A DNA stretch of 64,000 bases from HGM04593 sp045533955 (GTDB lineage Bacteria; Bacteroidota; Bacteroidia; Bacteroidales; Bacteroidaceae): NCBI GenBank assembly GCA_045533955.1, contig JAZSIU010000047.1, positions 7,014 to 71,013 of the forward strand, given 5' to 3'. Shown in pieces: positions 34,927 to 44,245 of the stretch (position 1 is its first letter; each line of letters opens with the position of its first letter). A model generated the notes under the pieces. The model was given only the letters and a program-made list of their open reading frames with translations. It did no database searches and was not told the DNA's origin. Made by a program: the position numbers and the translations under genes.

Positions 34927-34948
34927 CGACAAAATAAAAAGCAGCATA

Positions 34949-35164
34949 ATGAGATTCTTGAAAAGCCCCAATTGGACAATTGCCATACTGTTCGTTTACA
35001 CAACCTGTATGTATATATACTTTTTCCCTCGCAATCACGAGATGAGCAACAACGAAAAGTGGGCAATTATTGGAGTATCATACGCTGTGCTTGTTGTCCT
35101 ATGGTTCTTGATGCGCCGCCGTCAGCGGTTGCGCCGGGAGCGCGAGGAGGATATGAAAAAATAA
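34949..35164 (+). CDS. Small two-helix membrane protein, hypothetical
   Basis: A 71-residue protein with two hydrophobic helices (WTIAILFVYTTCMYIYFF and WAIIGVSYAVLVVLWFLM) and a highly basic C-terminal tail (RRRQRLRREREEDMKK). I do not recognise a function. The ATG at 34949 (MRFLKSPN) is chosen because the in-frame upstream start lies ahead of the -7 element. Similar tiny membrane proteins with this layout occur between pyrH-like and birA-like genes in Bacteroidales. It ends 1 base before the birA stop on the opposite strand. Confidence 0.7.
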   Translation: MRFLKSPNWTIAILFVYTTCMYIYFFPRNHEMSNNEKWAIIGVSYAVLVVLWFLMRRRQRLRREREEDMKK

Positions 35165-35165
35165 T

Positions 35166-35918
35166 CTACAAGCACAATTCCACCTCTTTAAAAGCGTAGC
35201 GCACAAGTGTGGCATCTTCCCTGAGCAGGAGCAAATGCCCGTCGGATTCCACCTCCTCGATTTTTGCGACGAAACTACCCGAAGCATCGATATATTTCAT
35301 CGGCTTGTTCCACCCGATGAGCGAGCGCTTATATTCGTTGCGCAGTACCTCGGCCGAGCCTGCAATCATCGAGTAACGCAGCCTAAACGAACGTAAAAGC
35401 CGCTCGGCCACACTCATCACCTCGAAACTGCGGCTCGCAAGCACCCTCATCGACACAGGCTTTCGTTCGAGTGGCGGGAACAGCGTCTGATTGACATTTA
35501 GCCCCACGCCTATTATTGCCTGCGAAATATAATCAGCCTCACAATCAAGTTCGACAAGTATTCCTGCGAGTTTTTTATCGGCAACGTAAATATCATTGGG
35601 CCATTTTAGCGAAGCCTCGATACCATAAGCCATCATCGTATCGCGCACGGCCAACGCCACCGCCTGCGACAGCAGAAACTGACGTTCGGGGGCCAAAAAA
35701 CGCGGCGCCACTAGCATCGTCAACAGAAGATTCTCGCCCGCGTGCGAGTGCCAACTGTTGCCCCTCTGCCCTCGTCCGGCCGTCTGTTCATCGGCAATGA
35801 CCGCCACCAAAGTATCGTCGCCGCCCGCCTCACGCCAAAGAGCCTCGGCAGCCTCTCGTGCATAGTTATTCGTGGAATCCACCACCCTCAGATGCTTGAT
35901 AAAAAACTCATCGGCCAT
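35166..35918 (-). CDS. birA: Biotin-[acetyl-CoA-carboxylase] ligase
   Basis: Attaches biotin to carboxylase subunits. The 250-residue protein has the catalytic loop GRGQRGNSWHSH (biotinyl-AMP binding), VDSTNNYA at the N terminus, and SLKWPNDIYVADKKLAGILVE. There is no N-terminal helix-turn-helix, so it is the monofunctional form and not a repressor. It is the last gene of a yraN-yjbR-like-birA transcript; its start overlaps the end of the upstream gene. Confidence 0.93.
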   Translation of the reverse strand: MADEFFIKHLRVVDSTNNYAREAAEALWREAGGDDTLVAVIADEQTAGRGQRGNSWHSHAGENLLLTMLVAPRFLAPERQFLLSQAVALAVRDTMMAYGIEASLKWPNDIYVADKKLAGILVELDCEADYISQAIIGVGLNVNQTLFPPLERKPVSMRVLASRSFEVMSVAERLLRSFRLRYSMIAGSAEVLRNEYKRSLIGWNKPMKYIDASGSFVAKIEEVESDGHLLLLREDATLVRYAFKEVELCL

Positions 35919-36255
35919 ATTTCGCACGTGTTTTTTTAGGTAATTTCTTCAGAACCTCGTCGTAAGAGTGGACAATGCAGTCGCACACAAGTTCGTCGCT
36001 CAGATGCTCAATATCAAGCTGGTTCCAATATTTTTTGTTCCAATGCCACGCAGGGGCTATCTGCCGGTAAGCCTCGCGCAGTTCTATGGCGCGCTCGGGG
36101 TCGCATTTAACACAGAACCAAGAGGTATTCATTAAATCGACGCAAGCAAAAATCTTACCCTCGACGCGGAACACAAGCGTCGTCTCGTCGAACGGAAAAT
36201 CCTCCGTCGCCCCCTGCATACTAAGGCAGAAAAGACGTGCATCCTCTATATTCAT
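35908..36255 (-). CDS. MmcQ/YjbR-family protein
   Basis: A 115-residue small protein of the MmcQ/YjbR/CyaY-like fold: N-terminal EDARLFCLSMQGATEDFPFDETTLVFRVEGKIFACVDL, then CVKCDPERAIELREAY, and the KYWNQLDIEHLSDELV motif typical of the family. The fold can bind DNA, but no firm role is known. It overlaps yraN by 4 bases and birA by about 11, so the three genes are translationally coupled. Confidence 0.88.
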   Translation of the reverse strand: MNIEDARLFCLSMQGATEDFPFDETTLVFRVEGKIFACVDLMNTSWFCVKCDPERAIELREAYRQIAPAWHWNKKYWNQLDIEHLSDELVCDCIVHSYDEVLKKLPKKTRAKYGR

Positions 36256-36617
36256 AACAATTGCGGATAAAAAGCATCACGTATATGTTCAATCTTATGC
36301 CTCCCTTCACAGCCCACGACAGTAACAATATCGAAGCGAGTCTCAAGGTCAATCTGCTTAGCCTTGACGTAAGCCTCGGCTGCAAGCACAAGGCGACGCT
36401 GTTTCTGTGGCGTTACAGCATCCCGCGCATCGCCAAAAGCCTCGCTACTGCGTGCCTTCACCTCGACAAAGACAAGCACATCACGCTCCTGCGCCACAAG
36501 GTCAATCTCCTTGTGTCCGCTGCGCCAATTATACTCACGGATGGCAAAGCCCTGCTCCATAAGATAGCGCGCAGCCAACATTTCGCCCTTATTACCAAGC
36601 AAATTGTGTTCGGCCAT
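36252..36617 (-). CDS. YraN family protein (UPF0102)
   Basis: A 121-residue protein with an endonuclease-like fold. Recognisable parts are LGNKGEMLAARYLMEQGF at the N terminus, YNWRSGHKEIDLVAQERDVLVFVEVKAR (the DXn(E/D)XK nuclease core with the Asp and EVKAR) and AVTPQKQRRLVLAAEAYV. YraN proteins are widespread and may process DNA, but this is not proven for this gene. First gene of the transcript with the YjbR-like gene and birA; a weak -7 element TATCTTAG lies at 36646-36639. Confidence 0.92.
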   Translation of the reverse strand: MAEHNLLGNKGEMLAARYLMEQGFAIREYNWRSGHKEIDLVAQERDVLVFVEVKARSSEAFGDARDAVTPQKQRRLVLAAEAYVKAKQIDLETRFDIVTVVGCEGRHKIEHIRDAFYPQLL

Positions 36618-36711
36618 AAAAAAACATAAATTATTGCGCTAAGATAATCATTCCAAGAGCAAAAGTCAACAAAAAAGTTTGTTTTTAGAGCAACTAAAAT
36701 GTAATTTTGCA

Positions 36712-36719
36712 CAAAAGAA
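36712..36719 (+). promoter_or_regulatory. Promoter -7 element of the ribbon-helix-helix gene
   Basis: TAATTTTG followed by C only 10 bases before the ATG, so the mRNA leader would be just a few bases long. Confidence 0.55.
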
Positions 36720-36729
36720 TATCAGATAA

Positions 36730-36966
36730 ATGGCACAAAGGAAGAACGCACCAAAGGCAACCACCGCTCGCACACAAACAGTGCGACACAAACGCATCGT
36801 ATGCCTTGTGAGCGACGAAGAAAGCAGAATAATAGACGAATATCTTAAAAAACACAAGATAGCCAACAAGAGCAATTGGATGCGCGAGACACTGCTCGCA
36901 TTCATATACAAAAATATCGATGAGGATTATCCAACCCTCTTCAACGAGCTCGAGATGAGACGATAA
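36730..36966 (+). CDS. Small basic ribbon-helix-helix-like protein
   Basis: A 78-residue protein with a basic N terminus (RKNAPKATTARTQTVRHKR) followed by a strand-helix-helix pattern (RIVCLVSDEESRIIDEYLKKH, then NKSNWMRETLLAFI) like the RHH DNA-binding fold found in MobC/Arc-type proteins. It ends DYPTLFNELEMRR. No relaxase or transfer gene lies nearby, so a mobilisation role is not supported. It may be a transcription regulator. The start is 10 bases from the -7 element, suggesting a nearly leaderless transcript. Confidence 0.65.
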   Translation: MAQRKNAPKATTARTQTVRHKRIVCLVSDEESRIIDEYLKKHKIANKSNWMRETLLAFIYKNIDEDYPTLFNELEMRR

Positions 36967-37018
36967 CCCCCGCCATACATTATATTATATTACAAACAAC
37001 TAAAAAAAGAATACAACT

Positions 37019-37459
37019 ATGAAAGAAAACAAAGACATACACTATATGCAACAAGCCCTTGCCGAGGCACGCAAAGCCTACGAGCTGGGCGAGGTTCCCG
37101 TGGGCGCCGTGGTAGTGTGCAACGACCGCATAATAGCCCGCTGCCACAACCTCACCGAGACACTTAACGACGTAACCGCCCACGCCGAGATGCAGGCAAT
37201 AACAGCCGCCGCCTCATATATTGGCGGTAAATACCTTAACGACTGCACAATGTTCGTCTCGGTCGAACCGTGCCCAATGTGCGCAGGCGCCATTGGTTGG
37301 GCACAATTGGGGCGCCTCGTCTATGGTGCCGACGACGAAAAGCGCGGCTACCGCCGCTTGGCACCCGATGTTCTGCACCCAAAGACCATAGTCGAGGCCG
37401 GAGTATGCGCTGCCGAGGCAACCGAGCTTATGAAGTCATTCTTTAAAGAAAAGAGATAA
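37019..37459 (+). CDS. tadA: tRNA-specific adenosine deaminase
   Basis: Converts adenosine 34 of tRNA-Arg(ACG) to inosine. The 146-residue zinc enzyme has the deaminase signature HAEMQAI (catalytic Glu) and PCPMCAGAIGWAQ (two Cys ligands). LGEVPVGAVVVCND is the usual N-terminal strand. Normal length, with a terminator after it. Confidence 0.95.
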   Translation: MKENKDIHYMQQALAEARKAYELGEVPVGAVVVCNDRIIARCHNLTETLNDVTAHAEMQAITAAASYIGGKYLNDCTMFVSVEPCPMCAGAIGWAQLGRLVYGADDEKRGYRRLAPDVLHPKTIVEAGVCAAEATELMKSFFKEKR

Positions 37460-37475
37460 ATACTAATCCACAGAC

Positions 37476-37515
37476 AAAAAAGGTTGAGTACAATAGCCCG
37501 TACTCAACCTTTTTC
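37476..37515 (+). terminator. Terminator after tadA
   Basis: AAAAAGGTTGAGTA pairs with TACTCAACCTTTTT. Confidence 0.9.
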
Positions 37516-37615
37516 TTAATTATATGTCATTCGTTATATTCAGCAAAAGGCTCGCAATTCTCACCCGCCACACAAATTATCGTCCGCCGCACATTTTTTC
37601 GCCAATAAAAGATGC

Positions 37616-37972
37616 TTAATCCCGAACCTCCTCAAAATCGACATACTCGCCCTCGTTCGCATCAATAATCTTCTTGCGTTTGCGACGCTTATACTCGGCC
37701 TCGGGTGAATAGTGCCACCCCGAAGCATCCGAACGAGCGCCCCGCGTATCCTCGCGCGACGAGCCACGATTGCCGTAAAAGGCGCCCCCCTGCGCATTCC
37801 TGCCACCCGAGCCACCCGCCGTGCGATAACTGCTGCCCGAGCCACCTCTGTCGGTACTCTTCTTTGTGAGCCCAAGAAACGAGAGTATCCCTCTTATTAC
37901 TGAAATAACCACCGACGAGGCTATAATCAGTATAAAAATTAAAATAAATAGAAAAAATAAAATAAAGCTCAT
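37616..37972 (-). CDS. DUF4834 small membrane protein
   Basis: A 118-residue protein: one N-terminal hydrophobic helix (MSFILFFLFILIFILIIASS), an amphipathic stretch (ISVIRGILSFLGL), a Gly/Ser-rich linker and a charged end (RRKRKKIIDANEGEYVDFEEV). This is the DUF4834 layout of Bacteroidota; function unknown. It starts at the ATG at 37972; an in-frame codon at 38032 would add an unlikely polar N terminus. It follows pssA on the same strand at 138 bases, in the phospholipid gene cluster. Confidence 0.8.
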   Translation of the reverse strand: MSFILFFLFILIFILIIASSVVISVIRGILSFLGLTKKSTDRGGSGSSYRTAGGSGGRNAQGGAFYGNRGSSREDTRGARSDASGWHYSPEAEYKRRKRKKIIDANEGEYVDFEEVRD

Positions 37973-38110
37973 ACCTTTAATATAAATACTTAACAGAAAG
38001 AACCACGCAGAGCCTCTGCACTCTTCTTTCATACATTATACACTAAGGGTACTGCAAAAATAGTGCCACAGGGCCATTAGGCCAAAATAAATAAGACAAA
38101 ATTTCTTAAA

Positions 38111-38809
38111 TTACTTTTTGAACGATAGATAAACCGACAAAATGACATACCAAGCAATAATGGGCACCGCTGCAACAAGGCCAAGCGAGAGCATCGGCAG
38201 CGCCACAATCAAGAAAATGTAACGGCGTCTGTTGGCGCGCCACGCTATTCTCTTGAATTTTAGCGAGAACATTTTAATCTCACACACCAACAGATAAGAT
38301 GTCAGGCTGATGAGAGCCAGCATTAAGAACCAACCGGCATTGAGGCTCAGAATCCAATCGCCTGCGCCCGCAATGAGTGAGGCCCAAAAGAGAGCATTCG
38401 CCGGCGTGGGCAGTCCAATGAAAGATGTTGTCTGACGAGTGTCGATATTGAATTTTGCCAATCTGAGAGCCGAAAAGACAGCTATAAAGAATGCTGCGTA
38501 GGGCAACAACCAAGCAATGGGAGCAATTGCGGCGGGATAGGCCAATTGCTGCATAAAGTTAAAGACCATTGCTGCCGGTGCAAAGCCGAATGTTACATCG
38601 TCGGCAAGCGAGTCCATCTCGACGCCCATAGGCGAACTCACGTGCAAGAGGCGCGCAGCCATTCCATCAAAAAAGTCAAACACGGCTCCTAATACAATAA
38701 ACGCAAGAGCCCACACAAAAGAGCCTTCAAAAGCCATTGTACAAGCAATGCAACCCGAGAAAAGATTACAACAGGTTATCGAGTTTGGTATATGTTTTTT
38801 GATGGACAT
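38111..38809 (-). CDS. pssA: CDP-diacylglycerol-serine O-phosphatidyltransferase
   Basis: Makes phosphatidylserine at the inner membrane. The 232-residue multi-spanning protein has the CDP-alcohol phosphotransferase signature FFDGMAARLLHVSSPMGVEMDSLADD (split here as DGMAAR...G...DSLADD). Helices follow to the end. Its product is decarboxylated by Psd, whose gene lies 16 bases upstream on the same transcript, so together they supply phosphatidylethanolamine. Confidence 0.95.
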   Translation of the reverse strand: MSIKKHIPNSITCCNLFSGCIACTMAFEGSFVWALAFIVLGAVFDFFDGMAARLLHVSSPMGVEMDSLADDVTFGFAPAAMVFNFMQQLAYPAAIAPIAWLLPYAAFFIAVFSALRLAKFNIDTRQTTSFIGLPTPANALFWASLIAGAGDWILSLNAGWFLMLALISLTSYLLVCEIKMFSLKFKRIAWRANRRRYIFLIVALPMLSLGLVAAVPIIAWYVILSVYLSFKK

Positions 38810-38825
38810 AACCTAAATAAGTTTT

Positions 38826-39512
38826 TTATTTCAGTTTAGCAATTACAGTCTCGTTTCCAACGGTTTTTTGCTCAAGATCGACAAAAATCTCAGCATCAAG
38901 AGGCAGATAAACATCTACGCGTGAACCGAATTTTATAAATCCCATATGCTCGTCGATGTAACACTCCTCGCCCACCTCGGCGTATGTAACGATGCGACGG
39001 GCCATTGCTCCGGCCACCTGACGTACAAGAACCTCAGTGCCATCCTCGGTGCGTATAACAACCAACGAGCGCTCATTCTCAGTGCTTGCCTTAGGCAACC
39101 AAGCTTTATGGAAGCGGCCGTTCATATGCTCGACACGTACCACTGTTCCCTCAACCGGATACCAATTGGCGTGTACGTTCATCGGGCTCATAAAAATCGA
39201 GACCATTATTCTATCTTCTTTAAAATGGTCGGGCTCAAAAACCTTCTCGACCACAACCACCCTTCCATCGGCAGGTGCAACAACCATTTTATCGATATCA
39301 CCCTCGAATATTCGTTTGGGGCTGCGAAAGAAATTCACCATAAGCAGATAAACAAACAGTGAAATACCCGAAATTGCAATATTGACAACCTCGACAGGTA
39401 TACAATACCAACACAGAGCATTAACAATCAAAAATAATGCACAGGCTGTTACAAGAATGCTTGTACCCTCTCTGTGGATACGCATTTTTTTTATCTTTCT
39501 TATCCTTTTCAT
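38826..39512 (-). CDS. psd: Phosphatidylserine decarboxylase
   Basis: Makes phosphatidylethanolamine. The 228-residue proenzyme begins with a basic N terminus and IHREGTSILV, then two hydrophobic stretches, PADGRVVVVEKVFEPD, the SIFMSPMNVHANWYPV motif with conserved His, and the autocleavage site in GFIKFGSRVDVYLP (Gly-Ser, pyruvoyl formed from Ser). This is the short bacterial type II form. First gene of the psd-pssA transcript, divergent from dnaE. A fragment of its coding sequence (39212-39248) recurs near 52.9 kb. Confidence 0.95.
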   Translation of the reverse strand: MKRIRKIKKMRIHREGTSILVTACALFLIVNALCWYCIPVEVVNIAISGISLFVYLLMVNFFRSPKRIFEGDIDKMVVAPADGRVVVVEKVFEPDHFKEDRIMVSIFMSPMNVHANWYPVEGTVVRVEHMNGRFHKAWLPKASTENERSLVVIRTEDGTEVLVRQVAGAMARRIVTYAEVGEECYIDEHMGFIKFGSRVDVYLPLDAEIFVDLEQKTVGNETVIAKLK

Positions 39513-39736
39513 TTAATGTCGGTTGAGTTTGTAAGCACAAAAATAGTCAGAATTTGTTAAACGCCCAACAAAAAAGGACAAAAAAGAGCATTTGAATGGC
39601 TATAAATAGTTTTTTTGCCGTCATAAGGAAAAAAAAATGTTATTTAACAAAGATTAGCAACCTATCAATAACAATAAAAGTTGATTGGTTGAAAACTTTT
39701 TTTTCAAAACAATTATGCAATATGAGCGATTGCTAT
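39513..39736. other. AT-rich intergenic region between psd and dnaE
   Basis: No gene or repeat is seen over about 220 bases; several short A and T runs only. It must hold the psd promoter, but I cannot identify it with confidence. Confidence 0.5.
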
Positions 39737-39744
39737 TATCTTTG
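39737..39744 (+). promoter_or_regulatory. dnaE promoter -7 element
   Basis: TATCTTTG followed by C, 75 bases before the ATG. Confidence 0.6.
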
Positions 39745-39818
39745 CTACCTGCCCCAATGTGCATCTACAAAAAAAAGACAAAGTATATTGTCGGCAGTAT
39801 CACATAAAAAATAGAAAT

Positions 39819-42800
39819 ATGCAAGACTTTGTTCATCTACACGTACATACACAATACTCGATTCTCGATGGTCAGGCATCGGTGAAGCGTCTCGTCGATA
39901 AAGCAATTGCCGACGGAATGAAAGGCATCGCCGTAACCGACCACGGAAATATGATGGCCATAAAGGAATTCTACAACTATGTGAATAAAGTGAACAAAGG
40001 CAAGGCCGACGGCGAGAAATTCAAGCCCATCATAGGCTGCGAGGTATATGTGGCCGAGCGTCGCCTCTTTAACCGCGAACAAAAGGAGGATATGCGCGGG
40101 CACCACCTTGTCCTCTTGGCCAAAAACAAAAAAGGCTACCACAACCTCATTAAGATAGTGTCAAAAGGATGGTCCGAGGGCTACTACTACACCCCGCGCA
40201 CCGACAAAGTAGAGCTCGAGAAACACAAAGAGGGACTAATCGTCTGCTCGGCCTGCTTGGGAGGCGAAATTCCCCAGCTCATACGACAGGGCAAGCTGCA
40301 AGAGGCCGAGGCATCGGTCAATTGGTTCAAGAGCATCTTCGGCGAGGATTATTACCTTGAGCTCCAGCTTCATAAAGCCACTGTCGAGCGTGCCAATCAC
40401 GAGGTCTATGGCATACAAAAAGAGGTAAACAAGCACATTGTCGAGCTGAGCCGCAAATGCGGCGTTAAACTCGTGTGCACCAACGACGTACACTTTGTCG
40501 ATGAAGAGAATGCCGAGGCACACGACCGCCTCATCTGCCTAAGCACAGGCAAAGACCTCGACGACCCCAAGAGAATGCTCTACTCCAAGCAAGAGTGGAT
40601 GAAGACAAAAGAGGAGATGAACGCCATCTTCGGCGAAGATTTCCCCGAGAGCCTCAGCAACACAGTCGAGGTGTGCGACAAGGTAGAATTTTACAGCATC
40701 GACAACGCCCCCATTATGCCCAACTTTGCAATCCCCGAAGAGTTTGGCACCGAGGAGCTTTACCGACAAAAATTCACCCATCAAGACCTCTTCGACGAGT
40801 TTACGCGCGACGAAAAAGGCAACGTAGTCCTCTCGCAAGAAGAGGCCGAGAAAAAGATAAAAAAACTTGGCGGATACGACAAACTCTACCGCATAAAACT
40901 CGAAGGCGATTATCTGCGCAAGCTCACCTACGACGGTGCAAAAAAATGCTACCCCGAACCCTTCTCGCAAGAGCTCACCGACCGCATCGACTTTGAGCTA
41001 CACATTATGAAGACAATGGGATTCCCCGGATACTTTCTCATTGTACAAGACTTTATCCGCGCCGCTCGCGAGCAGTTGGGCGTTGCCGTCGGCCCGGGAC
41101 GTGGTTCGGCCGCCGGAAGCGTCGTAGCCTACTGCCTCGAGATTACCCGCGTCGATCCCATAAAATACGACCTTCTGTTCGAGCGTTTCTTGAACCCCGA
41201 CCGAATATCCCTGCCCGATATTGACGTCGATTTTGACGACGACGGCCGCGGCGAGGTTCTTAAATGGGTAACCGAAAAATATGGACAAGAAAAGGTTGCC
41301 CACATCATCACATACGGCACAATGGCCACAAAATTGGCCATAAAAGATGTTGCCCGCGTGCAAAAAGTACCATTGGAGACCTCGAACCGACTGTGCAAGG
41401 CAATCCCCGACCGCCTTCCCGACGGCAAAAAGATGAATCTGCCCAACGCAATAGCCGCAGTGTCCGAGTTGCGCGAGGCCGAAGCCTCGCCCGACCCACT
41501 GCTGCGCGACACCATCCGATTCGCCAAAATGCTCGAAGGCAACGTGCGCAACACCGGCGTACACGCCTGCGGCACAATCATCTGCCGCGACGACATTACC
41601 GACCACGTTCCCATAAGCATCGCCGAGGACAAAGAGACGGGCGAAAAGCTCCTCGTAACGCAATACGAGGGCAGTGTCATCGAAGAGACAGGCCTCATAA
41701 AAATGGACTTTTTGGGCCTCAAGACCCTCTCGGTAATAAACGAGGCACTCGAAAATATCAAGCAAAGTTTGGGCGAAGAGGTAAACATCGACAAAATACC
41801 CATCGACGATGAGCTCACCTACAACCTCTACTGCAAAGGAAACACAATAGGCACATTCCAATTCGAGTCGCCCGGAATGCAGAAATACCTGCGCGAGCTT
41901 CAGCCCAGCACATTCGAAGACCTCATAGCAATGAACGCCCTCTACCGTCCGGGCCCAATGGATTATATCCCCGACTTTATCCAGCGCAAGCACAACCCCG
42001 AGCTTGTAAAATACGACCTTCCCTGTATGGAAAAATACCTTAAGGACACCTACGGAATTACGGTCTATCAAGAGCAAGTGATGCTCCTCTCGCGTCTGCT
42101 GGCCAATTTCACCCGCGGCGAGAGCGACACACTGCGCAAGGCTATGGGAAAAAAGCTGAAAGAGAAGCTCGACGAACTTAAGCCCAAATTCATAAAGGGC
42201 GGACAGTCGAACGGACACCCCGCCGACACGCTCGAGAAAATTTGGGCCGACTGGGAGAAATTCGCATCCTACGCATTCAATAAGTCGCACGCCACCTGCT
42301 ACTCGTGGGTAGCCTATCAGACAGCCTATCTGAAGGCCCACTACCCCTCACAGTATATGGCCGGTGCCCTGAGCCGCAACCTATCGAACATAACTGAAAT
42401 TACCAAGCTGATGCAAGAGTGCGCAGCAATGGGAATAAAGGTGTTGGGCCCCGACGTCAACGAGTCGCGCCGCAAATTCAGCGTCAACAAGCAAGGGCAC
42501 ATACGCTTCGGACTGTGCGCCGTAAAAGGCGTTGGCGAGAATGCCGTACAGAGCATTATAGACGAGCGCGAGGCCAACGGCCCCTTCAAAAGCATTTTCG
42601 ACTTTGTCGAGCGTGTGAATCTGACAGCTTGCAACCGTAAGAACCTAGAATGTCTTGCCCTCTCGGGAGCATTCGACGAGCTTGCCGACGGCATCGAGCG
42701 CGAGCAATATATGGGCACCAATAGCAAGGGCGAGCAGTTCCTCGAAGCGCTTGTAAAATATGGCAACCGCTTCCAGATGGACAAGAATATGTCGCAAATG

Positions 42801-43517
42801 TCGCTCTTCGGCGAGCAGGGAATGGCCGAGATTCCCCACCCCGAGATTCCAGCAGGCGGCAATTGGAGCAGTCTGGAGCGCCTGAACCGCGAACGCGAGC
42901 TTGTAGGCATCTACCTATCGGCCCACCCGCTCGACGAGTATGCCCTTGTGCTGAATGAATTCTGCAACACAAAAGCCGAGGAGTTTGCCAATATCGACAA
43001 TCTGAAAAACCGCAAGGTAACATTCGGAGGCATCGTCAGCGAGGCACCGCGCACGGGACAGACCAAGCGCGGCAACCCCTTTGGAATAGTCAAGATAGAG
43101 GATTTTAGCGGCACGGCCGAATTTCCATTCTTTGGCGACGATTGGATACAAAAATCGTCCTATTTTGCACCTGGCACGTTCCTTTATATAACCGGAAGCT
43201 GCCAGCAAAAAAAATGGAAGCCCGAGGAGCTTGAGTTTGCCATAAGCAGCATACAACTGCTGCCCGATGTAAAAGAGGAGATTGTAAAAAGCCTCACAAT
43301 CTCGTTCGAGATAATGAACCTGACACAGGAGATTTACGAGTATATATCAAACTACATCGAACAACATCCGGGCAACAGCAAACTGCAATTCAACATAAAA
43401 GATGCCGAGAATGGATTCTCGCTCGAGCTTGTATCGCACAAAAAAGGAATAACCGTCGAGCAGGAATTGATTGACTACATAAAGACCTTACCCGATATTG
43501 AATATAAACTTAATTGA
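39819..43517 (+). CDS. dnaE: DNA polymerase III subunit alpha
   Basis: The replicative polymerase, 1232 residues. PHP domain at the N terminus (VHLHVHTQYSILDG, then AVTDHGNMM). Polymerase active site with GPGRGSAAGSVVAYCL and LPDIDVDFDDDGRGEV, where the acidic triad binds metal. NKSHATCYSWVAYQTAYLKAHYP and the helix-hairpin-helix and OB domain follow (about 1000-1150, with VTFGGIVSEAPRTGQTKRG). DnaE1 type. The start MQDFVHLHVHTQYS is chosen over an upstream in-frame codon because the PHP motif begins there. The thioredoxin gene follows after 20 bases. Confidence 0.97.
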   Translation: MQDFVHLHVHTQYSILDGQASVKRLVDKAIADGMKGIAVTDHGNMMAIKEFYNYVNKVNKGKADGEKFKPIIGCEVYVAERRLFNREQKEDMRGHHLVLLAKNKKGYHNLIKIVSKGWSEGYYYTPRTDKVELEKHKEGLIVCSACLGGEIPQLIRQGKLQEAEASVNWFKSIFGEDYYLELQLHKATVERANHEVYGIQKEVNKHIVELSRKCGVKLVCTNDVHFVDEENAEAHDRLICLSTGKDLDDPKRMLYSKQEWMKTKEEMNAIFGEDFPESLSNTVEVCDKVEFYSIDNAPIMPNFAIPEEFGTEELYRQKFTHQDLFDEFTRDEKGNVVLSQEEAEKKIKKLGGYDKLYRIKLEGDYLRKLTYDGAKKCYPEPFSQELTDRIDFELHIMKTMGFPGYFLIVQDFIRAAREQLGVAVGPGRGSAAGSVVAYCLEITRVDPIKYDLLFERFLNPDRISLPDIDVDFDDDGRGEVLKWVTEKYGQEKVAHIITYGTMATKLAIKDVARVQKVPLETSNRLCKAIPDRLPDGKKMNLPNAIAAVSELREAEASPDPLLRDTIRFAKMLEGNVRNTGVHACGTIICRDDITDHVPISIAEDKETGEKLLVTQYEGSVIEETGLIKMDFLGLKTLSVINEALENIKQSLGEEVNIDKIPIDDELTYNLYCKGNTIGTFQFESPGMQKYLRELQPSTFEDLIAMNALYRPGPMDYIPDFIQRKHNPELVKYDLPCMEKYLKDTYGITVYQEQVMLLSRLLANFTRGESDTLRKAMGKKLKEKLDELKPKFIKGGQSNGHPADTLEKIWADWEKFASYAFNKSHATCYSWVAYQTAYLKAHYPSQYMAGALSRNLSNITEITKLMQECAAMGIKVLGPDVNESRRKFSVNKQGHIRFGLCAVKGVGENAVQSIIDEREANGPFKSIFDFVERVNLTACNRKNLECLALSGAFDELADGIEREQYMGTNSKGEQFLEALVKYGNRFQMDKNMSQMSLFGEQGMAEIPHPEIPAGGNWSSLERLNRERELVGIYLSAHPLDEYALVLNEFCNTKAEEFANIDNLKNRKVTFGGIVSEAPRTGQTKRGNPFGIVKIEDFSGTAEFPFFGDDWIQKSSYFAPGTFLYITGSCQQKKWKPEELEFAISSIQLLPDVKEEIVKSLTISFEIMNLTQEIYEYISNYIEQHPGNSKLQFNIKDAENGFSLELVSHKKGITVEQELIDYIKTLPDIEYKLN

Positions 43518-43537
43518 TAACCTTAAAAACAAAAAAA

Positions 43538-43855
43538 ATGGAAATAATTGTAACAGACAGCAATGCAAAGGAGTTTTTGGCAACAGAATTGCCCATCGTA
43601 ATTGATTTTAGCGCAACGTGGTGCGGCCCCTGTCGTCAGCTTGCCCCCATCATCGACGAGCTTGCCAAGGAGTATGACGGACGCATCGCAGTGGGTAAAT
43701 GCGACATCGAGGAGGCCGTTGACCTCACCGACGAGTACAACATCCGCAACGTGCCCACCGTGCTTTTCATCAAAGGCGGACAGGTAGTTAACAAATTCGT
43801 AGGTTCAAAGTCAAAAGCCGACGTACAGAAACTCTTCGAGGCGCTTTTGGCATAA
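43538..43855 (+). CDS. trxA: Thioredoxin
   Basis: A 105-residue cytosolic disulfide reductase. Active site WCGPCRQL near residue 28, with IDFSATWCGPC and the cis-proline loop RNVPTVLFIKGG. The ATG at 43538 (MEIIVTDSN) is chosen over a TTG upstream. It starts 20 bases after dnaE and is followed closely by a small acidic gene. Confidence 0.96.
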   Translation: MEIIVTDSNAKEFLATELPIVIDFSATWCGPCRQLAPIIDELAKEYDGRIAVGKCDIEEAVDLTDEYNIRNVPTVLFIKGGQVVNKFVGSKSKADVQKLFEALLA

Positions 43856-43870
43856 AAAGACGCAAGCACT

Positions 43871-44191
43871 ATGCAGAATGACGAATTTGCAATGGAAGAC
43901 CTTGACGACGAAAAGACCATTGCCTACATACGCGAAAGACTGCCTCAGGAGCTGAAAGAGAAATTCAGCGACGACGATTTTTACTACATTTTGGATACCA
44001 TTTACGACTACTACGATAAAAGCGGTATTCTTGATGCAGGCGGGGAATTTATCGACATTGACATTAACGAAATTGCCCAATTTGTAGCAAAAGAGGCCAA
44101 AAAGAATAAAATGGGTAATTACGACCCCGAGGAGCTATTCTTCATCATCGAGGGAGAGCTCGAGTACAACGGCATTCTCGACGAAGAGTAA
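43871..44191 (+). CDS. Small acidic conserved hypothetical protein
   Basis: A 106-residue, very acidic cytosolic protein (LDDEKTIAYIRERLPQELKEKFSDDDFYYILDTIYDYY ends the first half in split form; the second half has AQFVAKEAKKNK and PEELFFIIEGELEY). I do not recognise a domain. Genes of this type commonly follow thioredoxin in Bacteroidales. It begins 15 bases after trxA and ends at a strong terminator, so dnaE, trxA and this gene may share a transcript. Confidence 0.75.
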   Translation: MQNDEFAMEDLDDEKTIAYIRERLPQELKEKFSDDDFYYILDTIYDYYDKSGILDAGGEFIDIDINEIAQFVAKEAKKNKMGNYDPEELFFIIEGELEYNGILDEE

Positions 44192-44200
44192 CGTCCGACA

Positions 44201-44237
44201 AATAATAAAATGCGGCAATATGCCGCATTTTATTATT
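44201..44237 (+). terminator. Terminator after the trxA cluster
   Basis: AATAATAAAATGCGGCA, loop ATA, TGCCGCATTTTATTATT. Confidence 0.92.
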
Positions 44238-44245
44238 TAAACCAC

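Noticed and set aside
36730..36966. Small RHH-like gene as a plasmid mobilisation gene
   Set aside because: No relaxase, integrase or transfer gene is near, and the flanks are housekeeping genes.
40998..42341. Open reading frame of 447 codons on the minus strand
   Set aside because: It lies fully inside dnaE on the opposite strand; it has no recognisable domain and comes from the codon bias of dnaE.
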